From contig NZ_CP048021.1 of NCBI RefSeq assembly GCF_010092505.1, positions 1,116,001 to 1,180,000 on the forward strand: 64,000 nucleotides of DNA. The letters are read 5' to 3'. Under the pieces are notes generated by a model. It was given only the letters and a program-made list of their open reading frames with translations. It was not told the DNA's origin and did no database searches. The stretch is from Virgibacillus sp. MSP4-1 (GTDB lineage Bacteria > Bacillota > Bacilli > Bacillales > Alkalibacillaceae). This document shows positions 8,495-17,802 of this stretch, piece after piece; within the stretch, counting starts at the first letter, position 1, and the number at the start of each line of letters is the position of its first letter. A program made the translations under genes and the position numbers.

Positions 8495-8502
8495 GTGAAT
8501 CC

Positions 8503-9513
8503 TCAACCTCCTATATAGGACATTTCAATTTTCTTTTTATTCCTGACGGTTTCCGCTGTACGCTCATCTGAATACCGGTCTGATCTCATGCTCCAGATAT
8601 CCGTAATCTTCTCCTTGATCTCCTCTTCTGTTTTCCCGGAACGAAGCATGTCCCTGAAATTAAAACCATTTTCTGCAAATAAACAGTTATACATCGATCC
8701 ATCAGCGGCCATCCTTGCTCTTGTACAAGCAGAACAGAAAGATTCCGATACAGACGTAATAAAACCTACTTCTGTATTTGTTCCTTTATAACGGTATCGT
8801 TTGGCAACCTCTCCAAAGTAGGCAGGTTCAACAGGTTCCAGGTCAAAATGTCGGGATAGTTCAGCAAATATTTCTTTCTTCGTAATCACATGGCTGAAAT
8901 TCCACCCATTGGATTGTCCTACATCCATAAATTCAATAAAGCGAAGAGAGATTCCCTGTTCTTTAAAGTACTCAGCCATCGGAATGACTTCTGTATCATT
9001 CATTCCTTTTTTAACCACCATATTTACCTTTACGTCCAGACCGCATTCCTTTGCCTGCTGAATACCTTTTAAGATCCGTTTCGTCCCCACATTACTGTCA
9101 TTGATTGATTTAAAGACTTCATCATTCAAGGCATCAAGACTTACATTAACCCGATGAAGTCCGGCAGCCTTAAGCTTTTCTGCATGAGCAGCCAGTAGCG
9201 ATCCATTGGTTGTCAGCCCAATATCCTCCAGTCCCTCAATCGCTGTCAGCTTTTGTATTAACACGTCCAGATCTCTTCTTAATAGGGGTTCACCACCGGT
9301 AAGCCGGATTTTTTTTACACCTAATTCAATAAATAACCCGGCGATCTTCTCGATTTCCTCAAAACTCAGCAGTTCTTCTTTTGGCATAAAAGCAAAATCC
9401 CTGCCGAAAATTTCCCTCGGCATACAATAAGTACACCTGAAATTACATCGATCAATAACAGATATACGTAAATCCCGCAGCGGTCTTCCCAGCTTATCTG
9501 TAATAACAGTCAT
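8503..9513 (-). CDS. moaA: GTP 3',8-cyclase MoaA
   Basis: A 336-residue radical-SAM enzyme for the first step of molybdopterin synthesis. The N-terminal cluster motif CNFRCTYC (C23, C27, C30) binds SAM; the C-terminal motif CSACTRARM plus a Cys in YNCLF binds the second [4Fe-4S] that holds GTP. The protein ends in Gly-Gly, which is essential in MoaA. It is the last gene after narGHJI and the TPR gene, 43 bp behind the latter on the same strand, so it is probably induced with nitrate reductase. No moaB, moaC, moaD or moaE is adjacent. Confidence 0.93.
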   Translation of the reverse strand: MTVITDKLGRPLRDLRISVIDRCNFRCTYCMPREIFGRDFAFMPKEELLSFEEIEKIAGLFIELGVKKIRLTGGEPLLRRDLDVLIQKLTAIEGLEDIGLTTNGSLLAAHAEKLKAAGLHRVNVSLDALNDEVFKSINDSNVGTKRILKGIQQAKECGLDVKVNMVVKKGMNDTEVIPMAEYFKEQGISLRFIEFMDVGQSNGWNFSHVITKKEIFAELSRHFDLEPVEPAYFGEVAKRYRYKGTNTEVGFITSVSESFCSACTRARMAADGSMYNCLFAENGFNFRDMLRSGKTEEEIKEKITDIWSMRSDRYSDERTAETVRNKKKIEMSYIGG

Positions 9514-9556
9514 GGATCCTCTCTCCTTACTCTGTCTCCTCTATTTCGCTGGCTGT

Positions 9557-11071
9557 TCAAACATCTTTTTGATTAAGAACCAGCTTGACATATTTATCTT
9601 CATATTTTCGTCTTTTCTCAAAGTTACCAATCCGTGTGTGATAATCTATAATAGCAGCCAGAGCTTCCTCAATTACCTCCCGATTGCGGCCTTGTTCAAT
9701 GAGTTTAAAGCCTTTTTCGTAGTACCGCTCTGCTTTCTCAAAATTATTATGGTCGGTGTTTTCGCAGCAATAGGCAAGACGAATGGAGCACAATCCCTTT
9801 TCTTCTCTGCAGTTGCCCACTTTTTCGTAAATCAGTAAAGCCTCTGTATAATACTGGTAAGCTGTTTCGTAGTTTTCCTGTTCAATATAATTATAAGCAA
9901 TAGACTGAAGGGTGTTGGCATAGGCCTTGGATATCCTGCGCCCGTCAGCCTTCAGCTTATCCATGAACTGTGTAAACATATCGAAAGCTTTGGTGTATTC
10001 CTTTTTAGATGAATAGATTTTACCTAATGCATATAAAAATTGCAGTCTGATTTTAGGGTAATCTTTAGATAGTTCCAAACCTTCTTCAAGATATTCTCTT
10101 GCCTGCTTCTGATTGTTAATTTTCAGGGAAATGGTTCCGATTTTTGAATACACATAGACAACCATAAAATGGTTCTTATTATACATCTTTTTTAAGTCAT
10201 CTAAGGCTCGTTTGTAATACGTGATCGCTCTTGGAAAATTCATCATGTGTTCATCTATCTCAGCCAGCATTAAAGTCGCTTTCGTTATTTCCTCCTCCAT
10301 CTCAGAGGAGTTTTCGGTTATAAACTTTATGGTATCCGTCATTTGCCTTCTTGCTTCTTTCAGGTCGATATAAAAGTAGATTTGTCCTATTTCCATCCGT
10401 TCCTGAACTCCGGCAGAAATATTCTCATCCTCCTCATAAGCCTTTAACAACTCTTCGTGCAGCTTCAATGCCTTTGAGTAATTTTCTGTTTTAATATAAG
10501 TACCTGCCAGGAACCGAATGGTATTCCGAACGACGGGGTTTGTTACAGGCTGCACGGCCTTGAAGTATTTTAAAGCCTTTTCCATCTGGGTAAATCCAGC
10601 TTCAGGATTTTCTTCATCAAAGGAAATCTTCCCTAAATGGCTGAATATTAACCCATAGGCATAATCATCCTTGTATTCCTTCTTATCTAAAAAGGCAAGC
10701 AATTTTGCAAGTTCAATTCGGGCTGTAGACTGTTGTTCATAATCTCGTTCCAGAATCGCATATTCAATATACGTATCAATCACCATTTTAATGCTGGAAT
10801 CAGCGACGTCGTTTACCATTCGTAAGGCATCACGACTATATTTCCCAGCTTTATCATAATGATTGATACTTTTATAATATTTAGCCAGTGTACTTAATAG
10901 ATAGAATTGGTTGTCTATTGTTTCTGTCTGACAATCCTTACTATTTTCAAGGATATCTATATCATGCTTGACTTCCTGATTTATTTTTCCAATGGTAATC
11001 TGGTTCCTTACCTTTTCTGCAAGGCTCCTGATATTTTTCTGTTCTTCCTGGATTTGCTCCATACTGCTCAC
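9557..11071 (-). CDS. TPR-repeat protein in the nitrate reductase operon
   Basis: A 504-residue soluble protein made almost entirely of tetratricopeptide-like helical repeats; examples are YYKSINHYDKAGKYSRDALR near residue 65, FPRAITYYKRALDDLKKMY near 280 and NYETAYQYYTEALLIYEKVG near 400. There is no signal peptide, membrane helix or DNA-binding domain. It sits 33 bp after narI and 43 bp before moaA on the same strand, which suggests co-expression. Such scaffolds bind peptides or partner proteins, as in Rap-type regulators, but no enzyme motif is present. A role in assembly or control of nitrate respiration is inference only. The start may instead be the ATG at 11062. Confidence 0.75.
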   Translation of the reverse strand: MSSMEQIQEEQKNIRSLAEKVRNQITIGKINQEVKHDIDILENSKDCQTETIDNQFYLLSTLAKYYKSINHYDKAGKYSRDALRMVNDVADSSIKMVIDTYIEYAILERDYEQQSTARIELAKLLAFLDKKEYKDDYAYGLIFSHLGKISFDEENPEAGFTQMEKALKYFKAVQPVTNPVVRNTIRFLAGTYIKTENYSKALKLHEELLKAYEEDENISAGVQERMEIGQIYFYIDLKEARRQMTDTIKFITENSSEMEEEITKATLMLAEIDEHMMNFPRAITYYKRALDDLKKMYNKNHFMVVYVYSKIGTISLKINNQKQAREYLEEGLELSKDYPKIRLQFLYALGKIYSSKKEYTKAFDMFTQFMDKLKADGRRISKAYANTLQSIAYNYIEQENYETAYQYYTEALLIYEKVGNCREEKGLCSIRLAYCCENTDHNNFEKAERYYEKGFKLIEQGRNREVIEEALAAIIDYHTRIGNFEKRRKYEDKYVKLVLNQKDV

Positions 11072-11104
11072 TACCCTTATATAAAATTAGTGTGAAAATT
11101 CATA

Positions 11105-11806
11105 CTATGATACACGTTTATTTTTAATGGCCTGATCTGGGATTCTTCGTTTGTAGATTACATAGCTTCGTCGTAAATACCGAAGTGGAAAACTGAATAC
11201 ATGAACAAGTCTCGTGAATGGCCAGGCCACATATAATGAAAAAGTAGTGAGAATGTGTATCTTAAACCAAACGGGAACCTGTGCCATTAACTCGGGCTGC
11301 ACCTGGAAAATGAATAACCCACGCAGCCACGGGGCAATTGTCGTCCGGTAATCAAAGCCATTTGAATCTACATTCAATGTCGTAGCGGTTAAACCCGTTA
11401 CAATCACGGCAATCAGCAGTATAAGAGTGAGCCAGTCACTTGCCGAAGTGGTTGCCTTTATACGCTTGACACTTATCCGCCGCCAAGTTAATACAATCGC
11501 ACCTATCATGGCGGCAACCCCTGCAGGTAAACCAAAGGAAATCGCAACAATATGGTACATATGCTCTATAACCCCAAGCCATTCATAAAACTGAACCGGA
11601 ATCATTAACCCTAATACATGACCCCCAAAGACAAAGAGGATTCCCCAATGAAACAACAATGAACCAATTCGAAGTCTTTTCTTTTCTAAAAACTCGCTGG
11701 ATTTAGTTGACCAGCCAAACTGATCCTTTTGATATCGATAAAAATGACCACCTATAAAAATGGTTAAAACAATGTAAGGCAGTATTCCCCATAACCATAA
11801 ATTCAA
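11105..11806 (-). CDS. narI: Respiratory nitrate reductase gamma subunit NarI
   Basis: A 233-residue membrane cytochrome b with five predicted helices. Heme-ligand His candidates lie in LLFHWGILFVFGGHVLGL and in the C-terminal KIHILTTFSLYVAW and TRLVHVFSFP segments. It anchors NarGH on the inner face and passes electrons from menaquinol to NarH. The start is TTG, 6 nt after GAGGGGGG, and the gene is 17 bp downstream of narJ. Confidence 0.93.
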   Translation of the reverse strand: MNLWLWGILPYIVLTIFIGGHFYRYQKDQFGWSTKSSEFLEKKRLRIGSLLFHWGILFVFGGHVLGLMIPVQFYEWLGVIEHMYHIVAISFGLPAGVAAMIGAIVLTWRRISVKRIKATTSASDWLTLILLIAVIVTGLTATTLNVDSNGFDYRTTIAPWLRGLFIFQVQPELMAQVPVWFKIHILTTFSLYVAWPFTRLVHVFSFPLRYLRRSYVIYKRRIPDQAIKNKRVS

Positions 11807-11823
11807 AATGAGCCCCCCTCTTT

Positions 11824-12390
11824 TTATGAATAATAAAGTTTCTCCTGGCCCGGCTTCGCCTCTTCCTTTAAGTGGATATCCAATCCATTTTCCTCCATTT
11901 GACGAAAGAGTGCCTTCATTAAATATTGATAGGAACTGTTCGTTTCAATGAGCCGCTTTTGTATTTCATGAATCCCCTTAAGGTTCATTTCTAACAGTTC
12001 ATTTGAAACCTCTATATCACTGTTGGCGCAAAACTCAAGCATAAGCGGGAGGTAATCCGGCAATTCCTGATCGGACACTGAAAATCCATGTGCCTCATAA
12101 AACTTCTTTAATTTTAATAATTCAAGTCCGCGTTCTCTTTGTTCCCCTAATTTTAAATAAGTTACATACAAATTAATCGTTCTGGAAAAATCAAAGTTTT
12201 CGATATAATGACTTTTCCATTCTTCCAGGGACTGCTCTTTAACATGGTCCGTAAAAGTCAAAAGATTTTGCTGAGTACTGGTATTGCTGATTTGTTTAAT
12301 GTCCTGCTGAAGAGTTGAAATTTCATCGATCATTTCCTGACTGGGATAATGGAACAGGAAAGCAATCATCTGATATACAGGTTGTTTCAT
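11824..12390 (-). CDS. narJ: Nitrate reductase assembly chaperone NarJ
   Basis: A 188-residue all-helical cytosolic protein of the TorD/NarJ chaperone family. It begins with the typical FHYPSQEMIDEIS region and contains the conserved ELPDYLPLMLEFCA motif near residues 105-120. It binds apo-NarG and helps Moco insertion before membrane docking. The order narG-narH-narJ-narI is the standard one. A 73-bp gap holding a strong hairpin separates it from narH. Confidence 0.9.
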   Translation of the reverse strand: MKQPVYQMIAFLFHYPSQEMIDEISTLQQDIKQISNTSTQQNLLTFTDHVKEQSLEEWKSHYIENFDFSRTINLYVTYLKLGEQRERGLELLKLKKFYEAHGFSVSDQELPDYLPLMLEFCANSDIEVSNELLEMNLKGIHEIQKRLIETNSSYQYLMKALFRQMEENGLDIHLKEEAKPGQEKLYYS

Positions 12391-12420
12391 GATTCACCCC
12401 ACCTTTGTTCGATTTGTTTA

Positions 12421-12453
12421 GCAGGTCGTTACCAAAATGGATGAACGACCTGC
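12421..12453. repeat. Intercistronic hairpin between narH and narJ
   Basis: Perfect 10-bp arms GCAGGTCGTT and AACGACCTGC with a 13-nt loop. There is no U-run on either side. It is therefore more likely an mRNA-processing or stability element that sets the ratio of NarGH to NarJI than a terminator (inference). Confidence 0.65.
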
Positions 12454-12463
12454 ATGTATTCTA

Positions 12464-13936
12464 TTATGATAAAACCCCACAGCTTCCCGGGCCTCCTGCA
12501 AAGTCCAGGCCACAGGCGCCTTGTTCATCATAAAGGTCGGCTACTTCTTCTTTATGACTGTGTGGAATGACGAATCGATCTTCATATTTGGCAATGGCCA
12601 GTAAGCGATACATACTTCTGATGTCTTCTACTTCTAAACCGAGCTCTGTAATAACGTCAGTATTATATGACTTTCCTGTCTGATCGGCACGCATATACCC
12701 GCGCATGACCGCCATCTTTTTCAATACGGTCCGGATGTGGGCCGTATCTCCTGCTGTTAAGAGATTGGCCAGGTATTCAATGGGAATCCGCATATCATCA
12801 ATAGCCGGGAAAATATCTTCAGGATCAGCATCGCTTCCTTTCCCTTCAATCATGTTCATGATTGGGCTAAGTGGCGGGATATACCAGACCATTGGCATCG
12901 TACGGTATTCCGGATGAAGAGGTAAGGCAATCTTCCAATCTATAATCATCTTATAAAGGGGAGACTGCTGAGCTGCTTCAATCCAGTCCATTGGAATCCC
13001 GTCTTTCCTGGCCTGTGCAATGACTTCCGGATCATTTGGGTCCAGGAATATACCAAGCTGTGCTTCATAGAGGTCCTTCTCATCCTCAACAGATGCTGCC
13101 TCCAATACCTGGTCTGCATCATACAGCATAATCCCGATATACCGAATTCGACCGACACATGTTTCTGCACAAATGGTTGGCTGTCCATTTTCAATCCTTG
13201 GGAAACACATCGTACATTTTTCTGCTTTATTCGTTTGCCAGTTAAAGTAAACCTTCTTATAAGGACAGGAGGTTACACAATGTCTCCATGCCCGGCATGC
13301 ATTCTGGTCAACAAGCACAATTCCATCTTCGTCCCGTTTGTACATAGCTCCAGAAGGACAGGAAGACACACATGGTGCATTGATGCAGTGTTCACAGATA
13401 CGTGGAAGATACATCATAAACACTTCTTCAAACTCAGTCTTAATAGACTCTTCCATTTGGATTACATTTGGATCCCTTAGCCCTGTAATATGGCCGCCTG
13501 CCAGGTCATCCTCCCAGTTTGGTCCCCATTCAATGTCCATAAATTCATCTGTTATTGAAGACTTGGCGCGTGCCACTGGCTGATGCTTCTTTTCCGGGCT
13601 GTTCGTAAGTGTTTCATAATCGTAATCCCAAGGTTCAAAATAATCGTCTAATTCTGGCTGATCAGGGTTATAAAACAAATTAAACAGACGGTTGGTTTTT
13701 GAGCCTGACTTAAGCTTAAGCTCACCATTATCAAGCTCCCAGCCTCCTTTATATTTCTCCTGATCTTCCCATTGCTTTGGATAACCAATTCCAGGCTTGG
13801 TCTCTACATTGTTGAAATACATATATTCTGCTCCGGGACGATTGGTCCAGGTATTCTTACAGGTTACACTGCATGTATGACAGCCAATACATTTATCGAG
13901 ATTCATAACCATTCCTACTTGGGCTTTAATCTTCAT
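12464..13936 (-). CDS. narH: Nitrate reductase beta subunit NarH (Fe-S electron transfer)
   Basis: A 490-residue iron-sulfur protein with four cysteine groups. The first is CIGCHTCSVTCKN (C16, C19, C22, C26), followed by CEHCINAPCVSSCP, CRAWRHCVTSCP and CTMCFPR with later Cys. The CxxW pattern in CRAWRHC replaces one cysteine, as expected for the single [3Fe-4S] cluster of NarH. It carries electrons from NarI heme to NarG. The coding region overlaps the end of narG by 11 bp, showing translational coupling. Confidence 0.95.
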   Translation of the reverse strand: MKIKAQVGMVMNLDKCIGCHTCSVTCKNTWTNRPGAEYMYFNNVETKPGIGYPKQWEDQEKYKGGWELDNGELKLKSGSKTNRLFNLFYNPDQPELDDYFEPWDYDYETLTNSPEKKHQPVARAKSSITDEFMDIEWGPNWEDDLAGGHITGLRDPNVIQMEESIKTEFEEVFMMYLPRICEHCINAPCVSSCPSGAMYKRDEDGIVLVDQNACRAWRHCVTSCPYKKVYFNWQTNKAEKCTMCFPRIENGQPTICAETCVGRIRYIGIMLYDADQVLEAASVEDEKDLYEAQLGIFLDPNDPEVIAQARKDGIPMDWIEAAQQSPLYKMIIDWKIALPLHPEYRTMPMVWYIPPLSPIMNMIEGKGSDADPEDIFPAIDDMRIPIEYLANLLTAGDTAHIRTVLKKMAVMRGYMRADQTGKSYNTDVITELGLEVEDIRSMYRLLAIAKYEDRFVIPHSHKEEVADLYDEQGACGLDFAGGPGSCGVLS

Positions 13937-16900
13937 ACCAATCTACCTCCTTCATTTTTCGAATGACCACATTTAAATCACGTTGGTTACCTGTTGGACC
14001 GTAGTAGTTAAATCCATAGCTTAACTGCCCATATCCACCAATCATATGGGTGGGTTTTACATGGATCCGGGTCGGACTGTTATGCGTACCCCCACGGTTT
14101 TCTGTCAGCTTTGATCCTGGTGTATGAATATGGCGGTCCTGAGCATGGTGCATAAATGCCATTGTTCTCGGAATTCTATGGGACACAACTGCACGGGCAA
14201 CAACCACACCATTGCGGTTAAAGCATTCAATCCAGTCATTATCCTCAACATCAATTTCAGCGGCGTCATCCTTGTTCAGCCATACTGTCGGTCCTCCGCG
14301 GAACAGGGTAAGCATGGGTTTCGAATCAAAGTACATGCTGTGAATGGACCACTTATTATGTGGCGTTAAATAATTCAACGTGATTTCCTTGCTCTCTTTG
14401 TCAGGGCGTTTTGATCTGAACGGCTTATCATTCAAAATCGGTTTGAAGATCGCAAAGGCTTCCCCAAATTCCTTCATTAACTCGTGATCAAGGAAATAGG
14501 ATTGTCTTCCGGTAATCGTACGGAACGGAATCTTTCGTTCAACATTTGTTGTAAATGGTGAGTATCTCCGCCCATCCTTTTCAGATCCACTGAATGCCGG
14601 GGACGTAATGACCGTTTTAGGCTGTGATGTAATCGAATCAAAGGTAAATAATTCTTCTTTCCGGTCTTCCGCCAGGTCCTTCAGCTCTAAATCGGTTTTG
14701 TCTTCCAAGGCTTCCCAGGCCTTTACAGCCACTTTTCCGTTGGTTGTTGAAGACAGCAGGAGGGTAGCCTCACTTGCCGATCTGGCTTTTGTAATATCCG
14801 GACAGCCATCCGCTATACTTCCATTGTTTACAGTTCCTATTTTTTTCTTTAACTCTTCATATTCCTCATCCATGCTCCAGCTGATTCCTTTACCCCCGTA
14901 AGGTTTGTCGGCAACATTTGATCCAACAGATATCCATTTGTTATAAATCTGTTTATAATCAAGCTCCACCACTTCAATATTCGGCATCGTTTTCCCAGGG
15001 ACCGGCTCACATTCGCCTTTAGACCAGTCTTTAATTTCACCAAACGGCTGAGCCATTTCCTTCGGTGTATCATGAAGCAGTGGTCTTGCAACGACTTCCT
15101 TCATCGTCTCCAGATTCATCTCTTCAGCCAAATCTGAGACACCCTTGGCCAGGGTCTTAAATATATCCCAGTCCGATCTCGCCTCCCATGGAGAAGCTAT
15201 AGCCGGATTAAACGGATGTACAAATGGATGCATGTCCGTACTCGACAGGTCATGCTTTTCATACCAGGTGGCAGCCGGCAGAATAATATCTGAGTAAAGC
15301 GCCGTACCTGACATACGGAAGTCCAGATCTATTAACAAATCGAGCTTTCCTTCCGGGGCTTCTTCACGCCACTTGATCTCTTCCGGACGAATGCTGTCTT
15401 CATCGGTGTTTAGCAATCCGTGAGTTGTCCCTAATAGATGCTTGAGGAAGTATTCGTGTCCTTTACCGGAACTGGAAATTAAATTGGCTCTCCATACAAA
15501 CAGATTCCTTGGAAAATTATCAGGGTGATCCGGATCTTCAATAGCAAATTGCAGGTTTTTCTCTTTTAATTGTTCCGCAACATATTGACCAATTTCTTCA
15601 TCTGTCTGGTATCCTTTTGAAACAGCTTCTTTATAAAGCTCAATACCGTTTTTATTAAAAGTTGGATAAGAAGGCAACCAGCCAAGACGGGCAGCCAGTA
15701 CGTTGTAATCCCCGTGATGATCATATCTCGACTTATCAATGTGCGGAGAGGCAAGCTCGCTTACAGGAGTTTCTTCAAACCGCCACTGATCTGTTGCAAA
15801 ATAGAAGAAAGATGTTCCATTTTGCAGCTTGGCAGGAGCGCCCCAGTCTTTGCCCGTTGCGATCGTATTCCAGCCTTCTGAAGGGCGCAGTTTTTCCTGT
15901 CCAACATAGTGAGCCCAGCCCCCACCATTTACACCTTGTGCTCCAACCATTAATACGAGGTTTACAACTGCTCTGTAAATGGTATCCGAGTTGTACCAGT
16001 GGTTAATTCCCGCACCAACTATGATCATTGAACGTCCATTGGTATCAACAGCATTTTGAGCAAACTCACGGGCGATCTTAATGACAAGATTACGGTCTAC
16101 ACCTGTAATGGACTCCTGCCACGCGGGCGAAAAAGCGGTCATTTCATCGTAATGGCTGGCAACTTCCCCACCAATTCCCCGATCGATTCCATAATTGGCA
16201 AGCATTAAATCATAAACGGTCGCAATATATTCCGTTTTGCCGTTAATTTCAATCTTTTTAACCGGCACAGCCCGGGGCAGAACCTTATTTTCAACAGAAT
16301 CAAAATACGGCATATCGACAGACACAATCTCATCTTCCCTGCCTAAATAAGTGAGGACAGGGTCAATTTTTTCATTTGTATTCTCATCTATTAATTTCAG
16401 ATTCCAATTGCCTTTATCATCCCATCTTGACCCCATCGTTCCATGAGGGATGGAAAAGGAATCTGTAGCAAGGTTGTACATCGCCGGCTTCCATTCACTA
16501 TGCTCCGATTCGATATTAAGATCGTTCGCATGGAGAAAACGGTCGACGATAAATTTGCCGTTCTCTTCTTTTAGCCGGACTGAAAAGGGAAAATCTGTAT
16601 ATTGCTTAGCATAATTTTCAAAATATGGCGTTCTGTTTTTTTCGTAAAATTCATTTAAAATGACATGGCCCATTGCCATTGCCAAAGCTCCGTCTGTTCC
16701 TTGTTTAACAGACATCCAATCATCCGCAAACTTTGTGGACTCCGCATAATCAGGACTCACTGAAACGACTTTTGCCCCTTTATATCTTGCCTCGATTAAG
16801 AAATGGGCGTCAGGGGTACGAGTCATCGGAACATTGGATCCCCACGTCATAATGTAACCTGAATTAAACCAATCTGAGCTTTCGGGTACATCCGTCTGAT

Positions 16901-17609
16901 CTCCCCAAATTTGTGGAGAAGCTGGTGGTAAATCGGCATACCAGTCATAGAAGCTGAGCATCGGTCCACCCAATAAGGACATAAAACGACTTCCTGCTGC
17001 GTGACTCATCATCGACATCGCTGGTATTGGTGAGAAACCAACATTACGGTCAGGACCATATTTCATAACAGTGTAGAGCGTCGATGCCGAAATTAATTTC
17101 GTGACCTCATCCCAGTCGGCACGAACGAGTCCACCTTTGCCTCGTGCCTGTTTATAGGACTTTGATTTTTCATCATCCTCAACGATACTTTTCCAGGCTT
17201 CAAGAGGATGACTGTATTCGGATAATGCCTCACGCCACATGGTGATCAGTCTTTTGCGGACATATGGGTACTTCACACGTAATGGACTGTATATATACCA
17301 TGAAAAGCTGGCGCCTCTTGGACAGCCGCGTGGTTCAAATTCCGGCATATCAGGCCCTGTAGTCGGATAATCCAAATGCTGACCTTCCCAGGTAACAATT
17401 CCATCTTTTACATAAATATTCCAACTGCATGAGCCTGTACAATTCACCCCGTGAGTAGAGCGAATAACCTTGTCATGCTGCCATCTTCTCCGGTAGGCAT
17501 TTTCCCAATCCCGGTTTCCTTCTTGTAATTGACTATGTTCATTTGAATACTTTTCCTTTGGTTTTAAATAGTTGAACCGTTGCCAAAGGGGAGATGGTTT
17601 TTTACTCAT
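13926..17609 (-). CDS. narG: Nitrate reductase alpha subunit NarG (Mo-bisMGD catalytic)
   Basis: A 1227-residue molybdoenzyme that reduces nitrate to nitrite facing the cytoplasm. The N-terminal Fe-S site has the NarG pattern H53, C57, C61, C96 (STHGVNCTGSCSWN, PRGCPRGAS). The Mo-ligand Asp lies in FYDWYADLPPASPQ, and the conserved TWGSNVPMTRTPDAHF stretch follows. The C-terminus carries the MopB-binding barrel with GYGQLSYGFNYYGPTGNQRD. No Tat signal is visible, as for cytoplasmic NarG. It is the first gene of the nar operon with GGAGGG before ATG and an Fnr box 68 bp upstream. Confidence 0.96.
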   Translation of the reverse strand: MSKKPSPLWQRFNYLKPKEKYSNEHSQLQEGNRDWENAYRRRWQHDKVIRSTHGVNCTGSCSWNIYVKDGIVTWEGQHLDYPTTGPDMPEFEPRGCPRGASFSWYIYSPLRVKYPYVRKRLITMWREALSEYSHPLEAWKSIVEDDEKSKSYKQARGKGGLVRADWDEVTKLISASTLYTVMKYGPDRNVGFSPIPAMSMMSHAAGSRFMSLLGGPMLSFYDWYADLPPASPQIWGDQTDVPESSDWFNSGYIMTWGSNVPMTRTPDAHFLIEARYKGAKVVSVSPDYAESTKFADDWMSVKQGTDGALAMAMGHVILNEFYEKNRTPYFENYAKQYTDFPFSVRLKEENGKFIVDRFLHANDLNIESEHSEWKPAMYNLATDSFSIPHGTMGSRWDDKGNWNLKLIDENTNEKIDPVLTYLGREDEIVSVDMPYFDSVENKVLPRAVPVKKIEINGKTEYIATVYDLMLANYGIDRGIGGEVASHYDEMTAFSPAWQESITGVDRNLVIKIAREFAQNAVDTNGRSMIIVGAGINHWYNSDTIYRAVVNLVLMVGAQGVNGGGWAHYVGQEKLRPSEGWNTIATGKDWGAPAKLQNGTSFFYFATDQWRFEETPVSELASPHIDKSRYDHHGDYNVLAARLGWLPSYPTFNKNGIELYKEAVSKGYQTDEEIGQYVAEQLKEKNLQFAIEDPDHPDNFPRNLFVWRANLISSSGKGHEYFLKHLLGTTHGLLNTDEDSIRPEEIKWREEAPEGKLDLLIDLDFRMSGTALYSDIILPAATWYEKHDLSSTDMHPFVHPFNPAIASPWEARSDWDIFKTLAKGVSDLAEEMNLETMKEVVARPLLHDTPKEMAQPFGEIKDWSKGECEPVPGKTMPNIEVVELDYKQIYNKWISVGSNVADKPYGGKGISWSMDEEYEELKKKIGTVNNGSIADGCPDITKARSASEATLLLSSTTNGKVAVKAWEALEDKTDLELKDLAEDRKEELFTFDSITSQPKTVITSPAFSGSEKDGRRYSPFTTNVERKIPFRTITGRQSYFLDHELMKEFGEAFAIFKPILNDKPFRSKRPDKESKEITLNYLTPHNKWSIHSMYFDSKPMLTLFRGGPTVWLNKDDAAEIDVEDNDWIECFNRNGVVVARAVVSHRIPRTMAFMHHAQDRHIHTPGSKLTENRGGTHNSPTRIHVKPTHMIGGYGQLSYGFNYYGPTGNQRDLNVVIRKMKEVDWYED

Positions 17610-17648
17610 CTTGTTCCCTCCCTAAATTGCTTAACTAGCTATGTATCC

Positions 17649-17692
17649 ATTTTAAACACTGGTATTTTGATGGAGGTGTGAAAAACTTCACA
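17649..17692 (-). promoter_or_regulatory. Fnr-dependent promoter of narG
   Basis: The site TGTGAAAAACTTCACA at 17677-17692 is a perfect TGTGA-N6-TCACA Fnr box. On the minus strand a -10 element TAAAAT lies at 17649-17654. This puts the box centre close to -41.5 from the predicted start near 17643, the class II activator position. No good -35 is present, as expected for activator dependence. Confidence 0.88.
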
Positions 17693-17718
17693 CGTATGGC
17701 ATTCGTCATAAATTAGAC

Positions 17719-17770
17719 AAAAAAATCCCATTGGCTGCAGGTTCAAACGGAACGCTTACGGCTCAATGGG
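17719..17770 (-). terminator. Terminator at the end of the Tad operon
   Basis: Arms CCCATTG and CAATGGG (17727-17733 and 17764-17770), read on the minus strand, are followed by ATTTTTTTGT. It insulates the narG promoter from pilus-operon transcription. Confidence 0.8.
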
Positions 17771-17802
17771 TTTGTGTGTCTCCGATCTTTTTTTGTTCAT
17801 TG

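Noticed and set aside
9512-9838. 108-codon plus-strand frame over the TPR gene
   Set aside because: It lies wholly opposite a well-supported TPR reading frame, has no ribosome site and a composition typical of an antisense shadow.
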